From: Herbihabitans rhizosphaerae
Lineage (GTDB): Bacteria; Actinomycetota; Actinomycetes; Mycobacteriales; Pseudonocardiaceae
Reading direction: 5' to 3'
NCBI RefSeq assembly: GCF_004216555.1
Contig: NZ_SGWQ01000004.1
Coordinates: 62,001 to 126,000 of the forward strand
DNA length: 64,000 nt
A program made the translations under genes and the position numbers. The notes under the pieces are model-generated. The model had not been told where the DNA came from. It worked only from the letters and a program-made list of their open reading frames with translations, and searched no databases. This document shows, piece by piece, positions 9,802-17,687 of this stretch. The stretch's first letter is position 1. Each line of letters begins with the position of its first letter.

Positions 9802-10778
9802 CCGCCCGCGGAAGTGAGGAGTCTCGCGACCAGTTCGTCATCGAGAAGGATTTTGTCGATCTGCGCGGCGGCCTCGTCGGGACTGTCGGCGATGGTCACG
9901 CCCGGTTGGTCGCGAAGTGCGCGGCCCCACTCCGTGGCCAGCACCACCGACTTCATGAGGATCACCGGGCGGCCGTGGGCGACGGCCACGCGCGCCTGGA
10001 TGCGGGCGCCGCTCTTCTCCCCGGCTTCGACGATCACCGTCGCCTTGCCGTAGGCGCTCATTGTGGCGTTGCGCAACGGAAAGCTCAGCTTGGTCGGCGG
10101 CGAGTTCGGCCAGAACTGTGAGAGCAGCAGCCCGTTGTGGGCGATGCGATCCTGGAGATCACGGTTGGCGGCAGGGTAGTACCGCTCGATGCCCGTGCCG
10201 ATGACGGCGACGGTACGGCCACCGTGCGCCAACGCGGCCTCGTGTGCTGCCGCGTCGATGCCGGCGGCGAGGCCGGAGATCACTGTCAGTCCACGGTCGA
10301 CGATCAGCCGCGCCACTTCGGAGGCGTCACGCACAGCCGCGTCCGATGCGGCTCGGGAACCGACCACGGAGACACCCGCGTCGTTCGGTCGTAGCCGGCC
10401 GCGGCTGAACAGCACGGGAGGGAACTCGTGCACGTCCCGAAGTTGCGCGGGGTAATCGGCGTCCATGAACGTCAGGAATCGATACGGCTGGTCTCGCCAC
10501 GTGGCGATGTCTCCCGCCGCACTGGTGATCGCCTCGTCGTTCTCGCCGAACAGATCACCTGGATACGAGGATTCCCAGATCTGACGCGCGCTGCCCACCT
10601 CCGCCACGCGTGCGGCGAGCTGGGACCAGGACTGCCCGTCCGGCCGGGTACGCAAGAGCGCGACCAGTGCCGCCCGCTCGTCGCCGCCCCACGCTCGCAT
10701 GCCCGACACCGTAGCGGTCCCGACACCGGAAACCGGCGTTGCGGGACCGAACGGATCGCGGGCGTGTCCTGCGGTCAT
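9798..10778 (-). CDS. dprA: DprA/SMF-family DNA-processing-like protein
   Basis: The 326-residue protein has the Rossmann-like SMF/LOG fold that in DprA binds single-stranded DNA and loads RecA. Seen are FMDADYPAQLRD (around 93), VSVVGSRAAS (around 125), GLAAGIDAAAHEAAL (around 158), PLRNATMSAYGKATVIVEAG (around 224) and GARIQARVA. The C-terminal winged-helix domain of many DprA proteins is absent. The ATG at 10778 has a strong GGGAGG just upstream. This pairing with a phosphoribosyltransferase, away from recognisable topA/rnhB-type neighbours, suggests a paralog with a separate role; a defence or DNA-damage function is inference only. Confidence 0.88.
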   Translation of the reverse strand: MTAGHARDPFGPATPVSGVGTATVSGMRAWGGDERAALVALLRTRPDGQSWSQLAARVAEVGSARQIWESSYPGDLFGENDEAITSAAGDIATWRDQPYRFLTFMDADYPAQLRDVHEFPPVLFSRGRLRPNDAGVSVVGSRAASDAAVRDASEVARLIVDRGLTVISGLAAGIDAAAHEAALAHGGRTVAVIGTGIERYYPAANRDLQDRIAHNGLLLSQFWPNSPPTKLSFPLRNATMSAYGKATVIVEAGEKSGARIQARVAVAHGRPVILMKSVVLATEWGRALRDQPGVTIADSPDEAAAQIDKILLDDELVARLLTSAGG

Positions 10779-10796
10779 GTCACCTCCCTCGACCCC

Positions 10797-10818
10797 AGTA
10801 TATCGAACATGTGTGCGA
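10797..10818 (-). promoter_or_regulatory. promoter with LexA (SOS)-box-like operator for the dprA-like operon
   Basis: The plus strand reads TCGAACATGTGTGCGA at 10803-10818, matching the actinobacterial/Gram-positive LexA consensus TCGAAC-N4-GTTCGA at 11 of 12 fixed positions. On the minus strand a TATACT hexamer (10797-10802) directly abuts the box and lies 18 bases from the ATG, so a bound repressor would cover the core promoter. The consensus is established knowledge; regulation of this operon by LexA is inferred. Confidence 0.6.
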
Positions 10819-10838
10819 GAGTGGTGAGGGATTCGGAG

Positions 10839-11828
10839 TTACGGGCTCTTGGTGTGGCGGGGGTCGTACTCGATCACGCCGTCGAGTGCAGCGTCGATCT
10901 TGTCGAGCAGTTCCTGCTCCAGTTTCACGCCGGACGCCTTGACGTTCTCCGCGACCTGCTCGGGCCGCGACGCGCCGATGATCGCCGAGGCCACGTTCGG
11001 GTTCTGCAGCACCCACGCCACGGCCAGCTGGGCCATCGACAGGCCGGCTTCCTCAGCCAGCGGCTTGAGCAACTGCACCTTGGTGAGCACGTCGTCGCGC
11101 AGCCACCGCTGGACGAACTCCGCACCGCTGTTCTTGTCGGTCGCGCGCGAGCCGGACGGCGGGGCCTGACCAGGCAGATACTTCCCGGTCAACGCCCCCT
11201 GCGCGATCGGGGACCACACGATCTGGCTGATCCCCTCACGCTCGCTCGCCGGCACGACCTGCGACTCGATCACCCGCCACAGCATCGAGTACTGCGGCTG
11301 GTTCGAGATGAACGGCACCTTCAGCTCACGGGCGATCGCCGCACCACGGGTGATCTCCTCCGCGGTCCACTCGGACACACCGATGTACAGCACCTTGCCC
11401 TGCCGCACGATGTCGGAGAAGGCAAGCATGGTCTCCTCGAGCGGCACGGTCCGGTCGAACCGGTGCGCCTGGTACAGATCGACGTAATCGGTCTGCAGCC
11501 GCTCCAGCGACCCGTTGATCGCCTCGTGGATGTGCTTGCGCCCGAGCCCGTGATCGTTCGGGCCGCCGGGGCCGGTGTGCCAGTAGACCTTCGTGAAGAT
11601 CTCCACGCTCTCCCGGCGCTGCCCGGCCAGCGCCCGCCCGAGCACCGACTCGGCCCGCGTGTTGGCGTACACGTCGGCGGTGTCGAACGTGGTGATGCCC
11701 GCGTCGAGCGCGGCCCGCACGCACGCGTGCGCCGCGTCCTCCTCGACCTGGGAGCCGTGGGTGATCCAGTTCCCGTACGAGATCTCGCTGATGTTGAGGC
11801 CACTGCGGCCGAGGCGACGAAACTCCAT
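10839..11828 (-). CDS. aldo/keto reductase (YghZ / Kv-beta-like group)
   Basis: The 329-residue NADPH-dependent oxidoreductase starts MEFRRLGRSGLNISEISYGNW. It has the family's TFDTADVYANTRAE (catalytic Asp/Tyr around residues 51-56), DYVDLYQAHRFD, ISNQPQYSML and the C-terminal cofactor motif ASAIIGASRPEQVAEN. Its substrate is not predictable. The ATG at 11828 is chosen because the upstream 34 codons show no similarity. It follows the DUF3043 gene by 17 bases on the same strand. Confidence 0.92.
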   Translation of the reverse strand: MEFRRLGRSGLNISEISYGNWITHGSQVEEDAAHACVRAALDAGITTFDTADVYANTRAESVLGRALAGQRRESVEIFTKVYWHTGPGGPNDHGLGRKHIHEAINGSLERLQTDYVDLYQAHRFDRTVPLEETMLAFSDIVRQGKVLYIGVSEWTAEEITRGAAIARELKVPFISNQPQYSMLWRVIESQVVPASEREGISQIVWSPIAQGALTGKYLPGQAPPSGSRATDKNSGAEFVQRWLRDDVLTKVQLLKPLAEEAGLSMAQLAVAWVLQNPNVASAIIGASRPEQVAENVKASGVKLEQELLDKIDAALDGVIEYDPRHTKSP

Positions 11829-11845
11829 GCGCCCCAAACTAGCCG

Positions 11846-12508
11846 TCAGGCGACCTTGTCGCCCGGCTTGACCCGAGGCTTGGGAACCCGCAGCTTGCGG
11901 ATCTGGCTGGCGCGGATGAACGAGTACCACCCGACCGACAGCCCGCGCACGTGCTCGTCGGGGAACTTCGCGCGGATCTTCCTGGTGATCCGCCGCCCCT
12001 GCAGCACGCCCTCGACGATCATCAGCAGCAACATCAGCGTGATGAGCAGCGTCGAGTAGTACTGCACGACCTGGTTTTGCACCAGCATCGCGGCGAACAC
12101 CAGCAGCGCCAGCGGCATGAACAGGCCGAGGAAGTTGCGCCGGGAGTCGACCAGGTCGCGGATGTAGGCCTTCACCGGGCCGCGGTCGCGGGGGAGCAGG
12201 TACTTCTCGTCGCCCGCCATCATCCGCTCGCGGCGCGTCCGCGCGGCGTTGCGCCTGTCCTCTTTGGACACGGGGTTCTTCTTGCGCATCTCCCGCGAGC
12301 GCTTGATCGCCTCGCGGGTGGTGCGCGGCGGGGGAGCGACCGGCCCGCGCTTGCGCCCCTCGGCTTCGCGGCGCTTCGGGGTGGGGCGGCCCTTGGCGGG
12401 CGTGTGGCCCCGTGGCGCGGTGTCCTGCGCATCCTCGACCTCCGCCTCGGCGGTGTCGGCCGTGTCGTCGGACGCGGTATCGGTGCTGTTGCGGCGCAGG
12501 AACCTCAC
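11846..12508 (-). CDS. DUF3043 family membrane protein
   Basis: The 220-residue protein has an acidic start (about 30 residues), a long Arg/Lys/Pro-rich cytosolic segment with RSREMRKKNPVSKEDRRNAARTR, then two adjacent transmembrane helices (LGLFMPLALLVFAAMLV and a second ending LLMIVEGVLQG) and a basic C-terminal tail. This arrangement is the actinobacterial DUF3043 family, which has no known function. The GTG start is 45 bases from the divergent glycerate kinase. The position matches Rv2206 in mycobacteria, as I recall. Confidence 0.85.
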   Translation of the reverse strand: MRFLRRNSTDTASDDTADTAEAEVEDAQDTAPRGHTPAKGRPTPKRREAEGRKRGPVAPPPRTTREAIKRSREMRKKNPVSKEDRRNAARTRRERMMAGDEKYLLPRDRGPVKAYIRDLVDSRRNFLGLFMPLALLVFAAMLVQNQVVQYYSTLLITLMLLLMIVEGVLQGRRITRKIRAKFPDEHVRGLSVGWYSFIRASQIRKLRVPKPRVKPGDKVA

Positions 12509-12553
12509 GCCACCAGATTAGGACACTCGTGTGAACCCTCTAATGTTGGCCGG

Positions 12554-13681
12554 GTGCGCGTGCTGATCGCTCCGGACTGCTTCGGTGGAACGCTGACCGC
12601 ATCGGAGGCCGCGGCGGCCGTCGCATCGGGTTGGCGCGGCACGGCGCCCGCGGATCGGCTGACGCTGCGACCGCTCGCCGACGGCGGGCCCGGTTTCGTC
12701 GAGGTACTGCACACCGCGCTCGGCGGCACCCCGCACCGGCTCGCGGTGCGCGGCCCGCTCGGTGCCGAGGTGGACGCGGTCTGGTTGGAGCAGGACGGCA
12801 CCGCCTACATCGAGTCGGCGCAGGCGTGCGGGCTGCACCTGGTGCCGGCCCCCGAGCGCCGGCCGCTCGAGGCGAGCACCGCGGGTGTCGGCGACCTGAT
12901 CAGGCACGCGGTCGACTCCGGCGTGCGGCGGATCGTGGTCGGCCTGGGCGGATCGGCCAGCACCGACGGCGGCTCCGGCATGTTGGCAGCGCTCGGGGCG
13001 GTCGCGGTGGACGACGACGGTGAGCCGTTGTCGCCGGGCGGGGGAGCGCTGGCCGGGTGTGCGCGGCTTTCCGGCGCGCCAGGGCTGTCCGGCGTGGAGC
13101 TGACCATGGCCTCCGACGTGACCAACCCGCTACTCGGAATCCACGGTGCCGCAACGGTTTTCGCGCCGCAGAAGGGCGCCGACGAGGCCGGCGTCCAACG
13201 ATTGGAGCGCGCGCTGACCGTGTGGGCGGACGTGCTCGCCACGACGTTCGGGCAGGACGTGCGCGCCGAGTCCGGTGCCGGCGCGGCGGGCGGCCTCGGC
13301 GCGGGGCTGCTGGCCCTGGGCGCGCGGGTGGAGTCGGGGGCGGGACTGGTCCGCCGGCTCACCGGGCTGGACGCCGCGCTGGACGCGGCCGACCTGGTGA
13401 TCACCGGCGAGGGCAGCTTCGACTGGCAGTCGTTGCGCGGAAAGCTGATCACCGCCGTGGCCGAGGGCGCGGCCGAACGCGGGCTGCCCTGTCTGGTGCT
13501 GGCCGGCCAGGTGAGCGTGGGCCGCCGGGAAGCCGGCGCGGTCGGCGTGGAGTCGTCCTACTCGCTGGCCGACCACGCCGGCTCGGTGCAGGCGGCCATG
13601 GCCGACGCGGCCGGCACGCTCGCCGCGCTGGCCGCCGATGTCGCCCGCGCCTGGTCGGACTCCGCCGGTCAGGCCTCGTAG
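12554..13681 (+). CDS. glxK: glycerate kinase
   Basis: The 375-residue kinase phosphorylates D-glycerate (2-phosphoglycerate product in the GarK/GlxK family). It starts VRVLIAPDCFGGTLTASEAA, the family's nucleotide-binding N terminus, followed by PLADGGPGFVEVL, VGLGGSASTDGGSGMLAALG (around 133-152) and GAGAAGGLGAGLLALGA. VITGEGSFDWQSLRGKL near residue 280 is a further signature. The GTG at 12554 gives the normal family length. The end overlaps the convergent monooxygenase gene by 13 bases. Confidence 0.93.
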   Translation: MRVLIAPDCFGGTLTASEAAAAVASGWRGTAPADRLTLRPLADGGPGFVEVLHTALGGTPHRLAVRGPLGAEVDAVWLEQDGTAYIESAQACGLHLVPAPERRPLEASTAGVGDLIRHAVDSGVRRIVVGLGGSASTDGGSGMLAALGAVAVDDDGEPLSPGGGALAGCARLSGAPGLSGVELTMASDVTNPLLGIHGAATVFAPQKGADEAGVQRLERALTVWADVLATTFGQDVRAESGAGAAGGLGAGLLALGARVESGAGLVRRLTGLDAALDAADLVITGEGSFDWQSLRGKLITAVAEGAAERGLPCLVLAGQVSVGRREAGAVGVESSYSLADHAGSVQAAMADAAGTLAALAADVARAWSDSAGQAS

Positions 13682-13959
13682 ACCAGCTCCACATCCTCCC
13701 CGGTCGGGTCCTTCGCCAGTTCGAACGCGGCCCGCGCTTCGGCACTGCCCGGTGCACTGGCACGGGCGGCGGCCAGGTGCTCGGCCGACTCCCACCGCCA
13801 GATCGCGACCCAGCTCTCGTCGTCCACTCTGCCGAGTCGCGCCTCGGCGGGGCCGGGACAGCTCGCGCGTGTCGCGGCGACCAGCGCGGCGTGCCGGGCC
13901 GTGAGTTGCTCGGCGTCCTGCGGGTTCGCGGTGAAACGGGTGATGACGGCGATCGACAT
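13669..13959 (-). CDS. antibiotic biosynthesis monooxygenase (ABM) domain protein
   Basis: The 96-residue, single-domain protein has the ferredoxin-like ABM fold: MSIAVITRFTANPQDAEQL at the N terminus and ESWVAIWRWESAEHLAAA in the middle. Such proteins are cofactor-free monooxygenases or heme/quinone-related enzymes; the substrate is not predictable. It is divergent from a TetR regulator across a 59-base region carrying a perfect inverted repeat, so it is the likely target of that regulator. Confidence 0.85.
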   Translation of the reverse strand: MSIAVITRFTANPQDAEQLTARHAALVAATRASCPGPAEARLGRVDDESWVAIWRWESAEHLAAARASAPGSAEARAAFELAKDPTGEDVELVYEA

Positions 13960-13970
13960 TTTAGAGTTCC

Positions 13971-14006
13971 TCTCTAGAGTTGACTTCTAGTGACTGACTC
14001 TAGAGA
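13971..14006. promoter_or_regulatory. probable TetR operator between the ABM gene and the TetR gene
   Basis: TCTCTAGAGT (13971-13980) and ACTCTAGAGA (13997-14006) form a perfect 10-base inverted repeat with a 16-base spacer. Each arm is itself close to the palindrome CTCTAGAG. The sequence is markedly AT-richer than its surroundings and lies between divergent genes, the normal place for a TetR autoregulatory operator. Confidence 0.7.
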
Positions 14007-14018
14007 TAGACTCCAGCC

Positions 14019-14660
14019 ATGTCACCTGTCAAGGACGAGGGGAAGCGGGCGGTCAAGGCGCGGGCCACCCGAGGCAAGATCGTGGACGCCGCACGCGAGC
14101 TGTTCGTCGAGCACGGATACGGCGCGACCAACCTGCAGGACGTGGCCGATCGTGCCGGTGTCGCGGTGCAGACGATCTACTTCGTGTTCCGGAACAAGCG
14201 GGCGCTGCTCAAGGAACTCGTGGACACCACGATCGCCGGTGACGACGCGCCGATCGCCACCATGGACCGCCCGTGGTTCCGCAACGCGCTGGCCGCGGAG
14301 ACCGCGGAGGAGCACCTTCGAGCGCACGTCCGGGGGACGGCCGCCGTACTCGCCCGCGTGGCGCCGATCATGAAGATGCTCGAGGCGGCGGCCACCACGG
14401 ACCCGGAGATCGTCGAGTTGTGGCCGGCCGAATCCGACCCGAGGTACGTCGTGCAGACGGCCGCCGCCGAGTCACTGATCACCAAGGAGGGCGCGCGACA
14501 GGACATCACCGCACGGCACGCCGCCGACATGCTGTACGCGATGCTCAGCCCGGAGCTGTACCTGCTGTTGGTGCGCGACCGCGGCTGGGGCGCGCGGCGC
14601 TGGGAGCACTGGGTGCTCGACACGCTGCGACCCCAGTTGTGCGCGGCGTGGCTCGGCTAA
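14019..14660 (+). CDS. TetR family transcriptional regulator
   Basis: The 213-residue protein has an N-terminal helix-turn-helix: RGKIVDAARELFVEHGYGATNLQDVADRAG in two overlapping helices, then VQTIYFVFRNKRALLKELVD, the TetR signature. The C-terminal ligand-binding half is not assigned to a subfamily. Palindromic CTCTAGAG sites directly upstream suggest autorepression and control of the divergent ABM monooxygenase gene. Confidence 0.93.
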   Translation: MSPVKDEGKRAVKARATRGKIVDAARELFVEHGYGATNLQDVADRAGVAVQTIYFVFRNKRALLKELVDTTIAGDDAPIATMDRPWFRNALAAETAEEHLRAHVRGTAAVLARVAPIMKMLEAAATTDPEIVELWPAESDPRYVVQTAAAESLITKEGARQDITARHAADMLYAMLSPELYLLLVRDRGWGARRWEHWVLDTLRPQLCAAWLG

Positions 14661-14679
14661 CAACCGCGTCCGCCGCGGT

Positions 14680-14735
14680 GTGTGTCACCATGGAACAAGA
14701 CACACAGCGCTAGCGTTGGCCATCGTTGTAGCGCT
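14680..14735. promoter_or_regulatory. two adjacent inverted repeats upstream of erpA
   Basis: GTGTGTC (14680-14686) pairs with GACACAC (14699-14705), and directly after it AGCGCTA (14706-14712) pairs with TAGCGCT (14729-14735). Both are perfect 7-base arms in the 98-base gap between the TetR gene and erpA. They could be a terminator for the TetR gene or operator sites for the iron-sulfur gene; the sequence does not decide. Confidence 0.4.
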
Positions 14736-14758
14736 CGAGTGCGACCCGAGGGAGAACG

Positions 14759-15109
14759 ATGACGACCGCCGAGAGCACCACGACCCACGGCGTGACCATG
14801 TCCGACGCCGCCGCCCAGAAGGCCAAGAGCCTCCTGGAGCAGGAGGGCCGTGATGACATGCACCTGCGCATCGCCGTCCAGCCGGGTGGCTGTGCGGGCC
14901 TGCGTTACCAGCTCTTCTTCGACGAGCGCACGCTCGACGGCGACCTCACCCGCGACTTCGAGGGCCTGACCGTGGCCGTCGACCGGATGAGCGCCCCGTA
15001 CCTGCAGGGCGCCGTGATCGACTTCGTGGACAGCATCGAGAAGCAGGGCTTCACGATCGACAACCCGAACGCCGGCGGTTCCTGCGCCTGCGGCGACAGC
15101 TTCCACTGA
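14759..15109 (+). CDS. erpA: HesB/IscA-type iron-sulfur cluster carrier
   Basis: The 116-residue A-type carrier delivers Fe-S clusters to apo-proteins. The three conserved cysteines are present: one in PGGCAGLRYQ (around residue 43) and two in the C-terminal SCACGDSFH. Length and motif spacing fit the family. A GAGGGAGA ribosome binding site precedes the ATG. By synteny it is the Rv2204c equivalent and stands alone, ending before a palindromic region. Confidence 0.93.
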   Translation: MTTAESTTTHGVTMSDAAAQKAKSLLEQEGRDDMHLRIAVQPGGCAGLRYQLFFDERTLDGDLTRDFEGLTVAVDRMSAPYLQGAVIDFVDSIEKQGFTIDNPNAGGSCACGDSFH

Positions 15110-15120
15110 TTTCGGGGCTC

Positions 15121-15216
15121 GGCGCGCGATCTGCGGCGTTGTCGGGGCGCTTGCGTACGACGAGAACCGCAACCAAGGTACGCGGCGCGCCCCTCCGCCT
15201 TGCATCTCATCACGCC
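15121..15216. repeat. long imperfect inverted repeat after erpA
   Basis: The arm 15121-15158 (beginning GGCGCGCGATCTGCGG, ending GCGCTTGCGTAC) and the arm 15178-15216 (beginning GTACGCGGCGCGCCCC, ending CATCACGCC) pair imperfectly over nearly 40 bases around a 19-base loop. The layout looks like a decayed palindromic intergenic repeat or a structured transcript end. Only one copy was found in the window. Confidence 0.5.
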
Positions 15217-15244
15217 GATTCCCCGAACTCGGACTTGTGCGAAA

Positions 15245-15273
15245 GGGCCGGGACCGCAGCGCGGTCCCGGCCC
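15245..15273. terminator. bidirectional hairpin terminator between erpA and the propeller gene
   Basis: A perfect 13-bp stem, GGGCCGGGACCGC / GCGGTCCCGGCCC, has a 3-base loop. It lies between two converging genes and 10 bases from the stop of the minus-strand gene. No T run follows, as is common for GC-rich actinobacterial terminators. Confidence 0.7.
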
Positions 15274-15283
15274 TCGTCGCGTC

Positions 15284-16285
15284 TCAGATCCGGCGCAGCG
15301 TGAACTCGTTGGACAGTGGCTTGTCGCCGAAGATCTCGGCCAGGTTGCCGGCCACCACGTAGGTGCCGAACGGGGTGACCGCCGCCGTCGTCGGGTGCTT
15401 CTCCGGCCACGGACCCGACAGCCACGTCTGCCGCGCGGACGTCCAGCCGTCGTGCGAGCGCAGCACGGCGACACCCTCGTGGTCACGCTGCGCGGCCATC
15501 GTGTTCACCACGACCGCGAGCGAACCGTCCGGCCGCAGCGCGATCCCGTCCGCGCCGACCACCGGCACATCCAGCTTGACCTCGCTGATCCGCTCCGGCT
15601 TGCGCACCGGGACGCGGAACACCGCGCCCCGGTCGTAGCGGACCACGAGCAGGTAGCCGTCCGGGTGCCAGGCGATCCCGTTCGGCCCGCCGCCGTCCTT
15701 GCCGAGCAGGTCCGGCCGGCTCACGAACACGCTGGCCCGCCCGTCCGGATCGACACGCAGGATGTCGCCGCTGCCGATGTCGGTGACATAGGCGTTGCCG
15801 TCCGCGTCGATCGCGACGTCGTTCGCGCCGTGCGTGCCGGGCGAGGCGCCCGGCACCGCGCTCAGGTCGACGTGGTGCAGCTTCGCGCCCGTGGTCAGGT
15901 CGAAGATGCCGAGCCCGGACTGCTTACCCTTCGTGGCCAGCGTGGACTTCGTGCCGACGCCCGGGTCCATGTAGGGGGTGAGTACGCGGTTGCGGCGCCA
16001 GTCGACGTGCACGCCGACGGTGGACACCATCACGTCGTCTTTCACCAGCGTGCGCACCGAACCGTCCGGCAGCACCACGGACACCGTGCCGTGCCGCACC
16101 GAGCCGACCAGGAACGCGCGGCGGATCGGGTCCCAGGCAACGCCTTCCGGGTGCAGTTCGAACGCGGACCCGTTGATCACGGGCGGCGCGTGCGTCTCAG
16201 CGCTTGCCGACGGCGCGACCGCCAGGCCGGCCAGCGCGGTGACGGCGGCCGTGAGCACGGCACGCCGACGTAGAACAGACTTCAT
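15284..16285 (-). CDS. secreted SMP-30/gluconolactonase-like beta-propeller protein
   Basis: The 333-residue protein begins MKSVLRRRAVLTAAVTALAG, a signal peptide with a basic start and an Ala-rich core ending ASAE; the double-Arg could favour Tat export. The body has repeated propeller blades: EGVAWDPIRRAFLVGSV, VDWRRNRVLTPYM, NDVAIDADGNAYVTDIGSG, NGIAWHPDGYLLVVRYD, GADGIALRPDGSLAVVVN. This matches SMP-30/LRE-like six-bladed propellers. Enzymatic activity is not certain. The ATG at 16285 is preferred because GAGGAG lies 9 bases upstream. Confidence 0.8.
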   Translation of the reverse strand: MKSVLRRRAVLTAAVTALAGLAVAPSASAETHAPPVINGSAFELHPEGVAWDPIRRAFLVGSVRHGTVSVVLPDGSVRTLVKDDVMVSTVGVHVDWRRNRVLTPYMDPGVGTKSTLATKGKQSGLGIFDLTTGAKLHHVDLSAVPGASPGTHGANDVAIDADGNAYVTDIGSGDILRVDPDGRASVFVSRPDLLGKDGGGPNGIAWHPDGYLLVVRYDRGAVFRVPVRKPERISEVKLDVPVVGADGIALRPDGSLAVVVNTMAAQRDHEGVAVLRSHDGWTSARQTWLSGPWPEKHPTTAAVTPFGTYVVAGNLAEIFGDKPLSNEFTLRRI

Positions 16286-16365
16286 CGCGGAGATCTCCTC
16301 GGGTGTTCTCATCGCCCCAAGGCCAGACTCCGCGCGTTCGTGGATCTTGGCAACCGTCGAACGGC

Positions 16366-16405
16366 CGATCAGACGTATTCGTCCGGTCGATCAGACGTAT
16401 TCGTC
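16366..16405. repeat. 18-bp tandem direct repeat
   Basis: CGATCAGACGTATTCGTC occurs at 16366-16383 and again at 16388-16405, a 22-base period, equal to two helical turns. The second copy overlaps the 3' end of a possible small gene. This could be a regulatory site for the secreted propeller gene downstream on the minus strand, or a simple local duplication. Confidence 0.6.
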
Positions 16406-16597
16406 GAGTTCCCGGACCTGATTCAGGCACGCGTCGTCGACTCGCCACGGCACGACGGCCCTCGGCTGGGGGACATCGCCACGGCTGCCGCGCAGCGACT
16501 CCGGGATGTCTGAGCAGTCGGTGATGAATTCGGCGATGGACTCCGCGTCAGTTCTTTCCACACCTGAACGGTAAGCCGCTTCCTCGCACCCGAACAC
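16391..16597 (-). CDS. possible small protein, unknown
   Basis: The reading frame gives up to 68 residues (from a GTG at 16597) or 56 (from a GTG at 16561, VERTDAESIAEFITDC). The sequence is acidic and has protein-like composition with GC-rich third positions, but no recognised domain. Its stop codon lies inside a tandem duplication. It is divergent from the PfkB kinase and upstream of the propeller gene. It may not be a real gene. Confidence 0.35.
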   Translation of the reverse strand: MFGCEEAAYRSGVERTDAESIAEFITDCSDIPESLRGSRGDVPQPRAVVPWRVDDACLNQVRELDEYV

Positions 16598-16645
16598 CCT
16601 TACCAGCTAGTAGTGTTGACCGCTGGTGCCTCCGTTCGCCCGTAA

Positions 16646-17668
<1,023 letters not shown>

Positions 17669-17687
17669 CCTGAGGGGCGGCCGGGCG

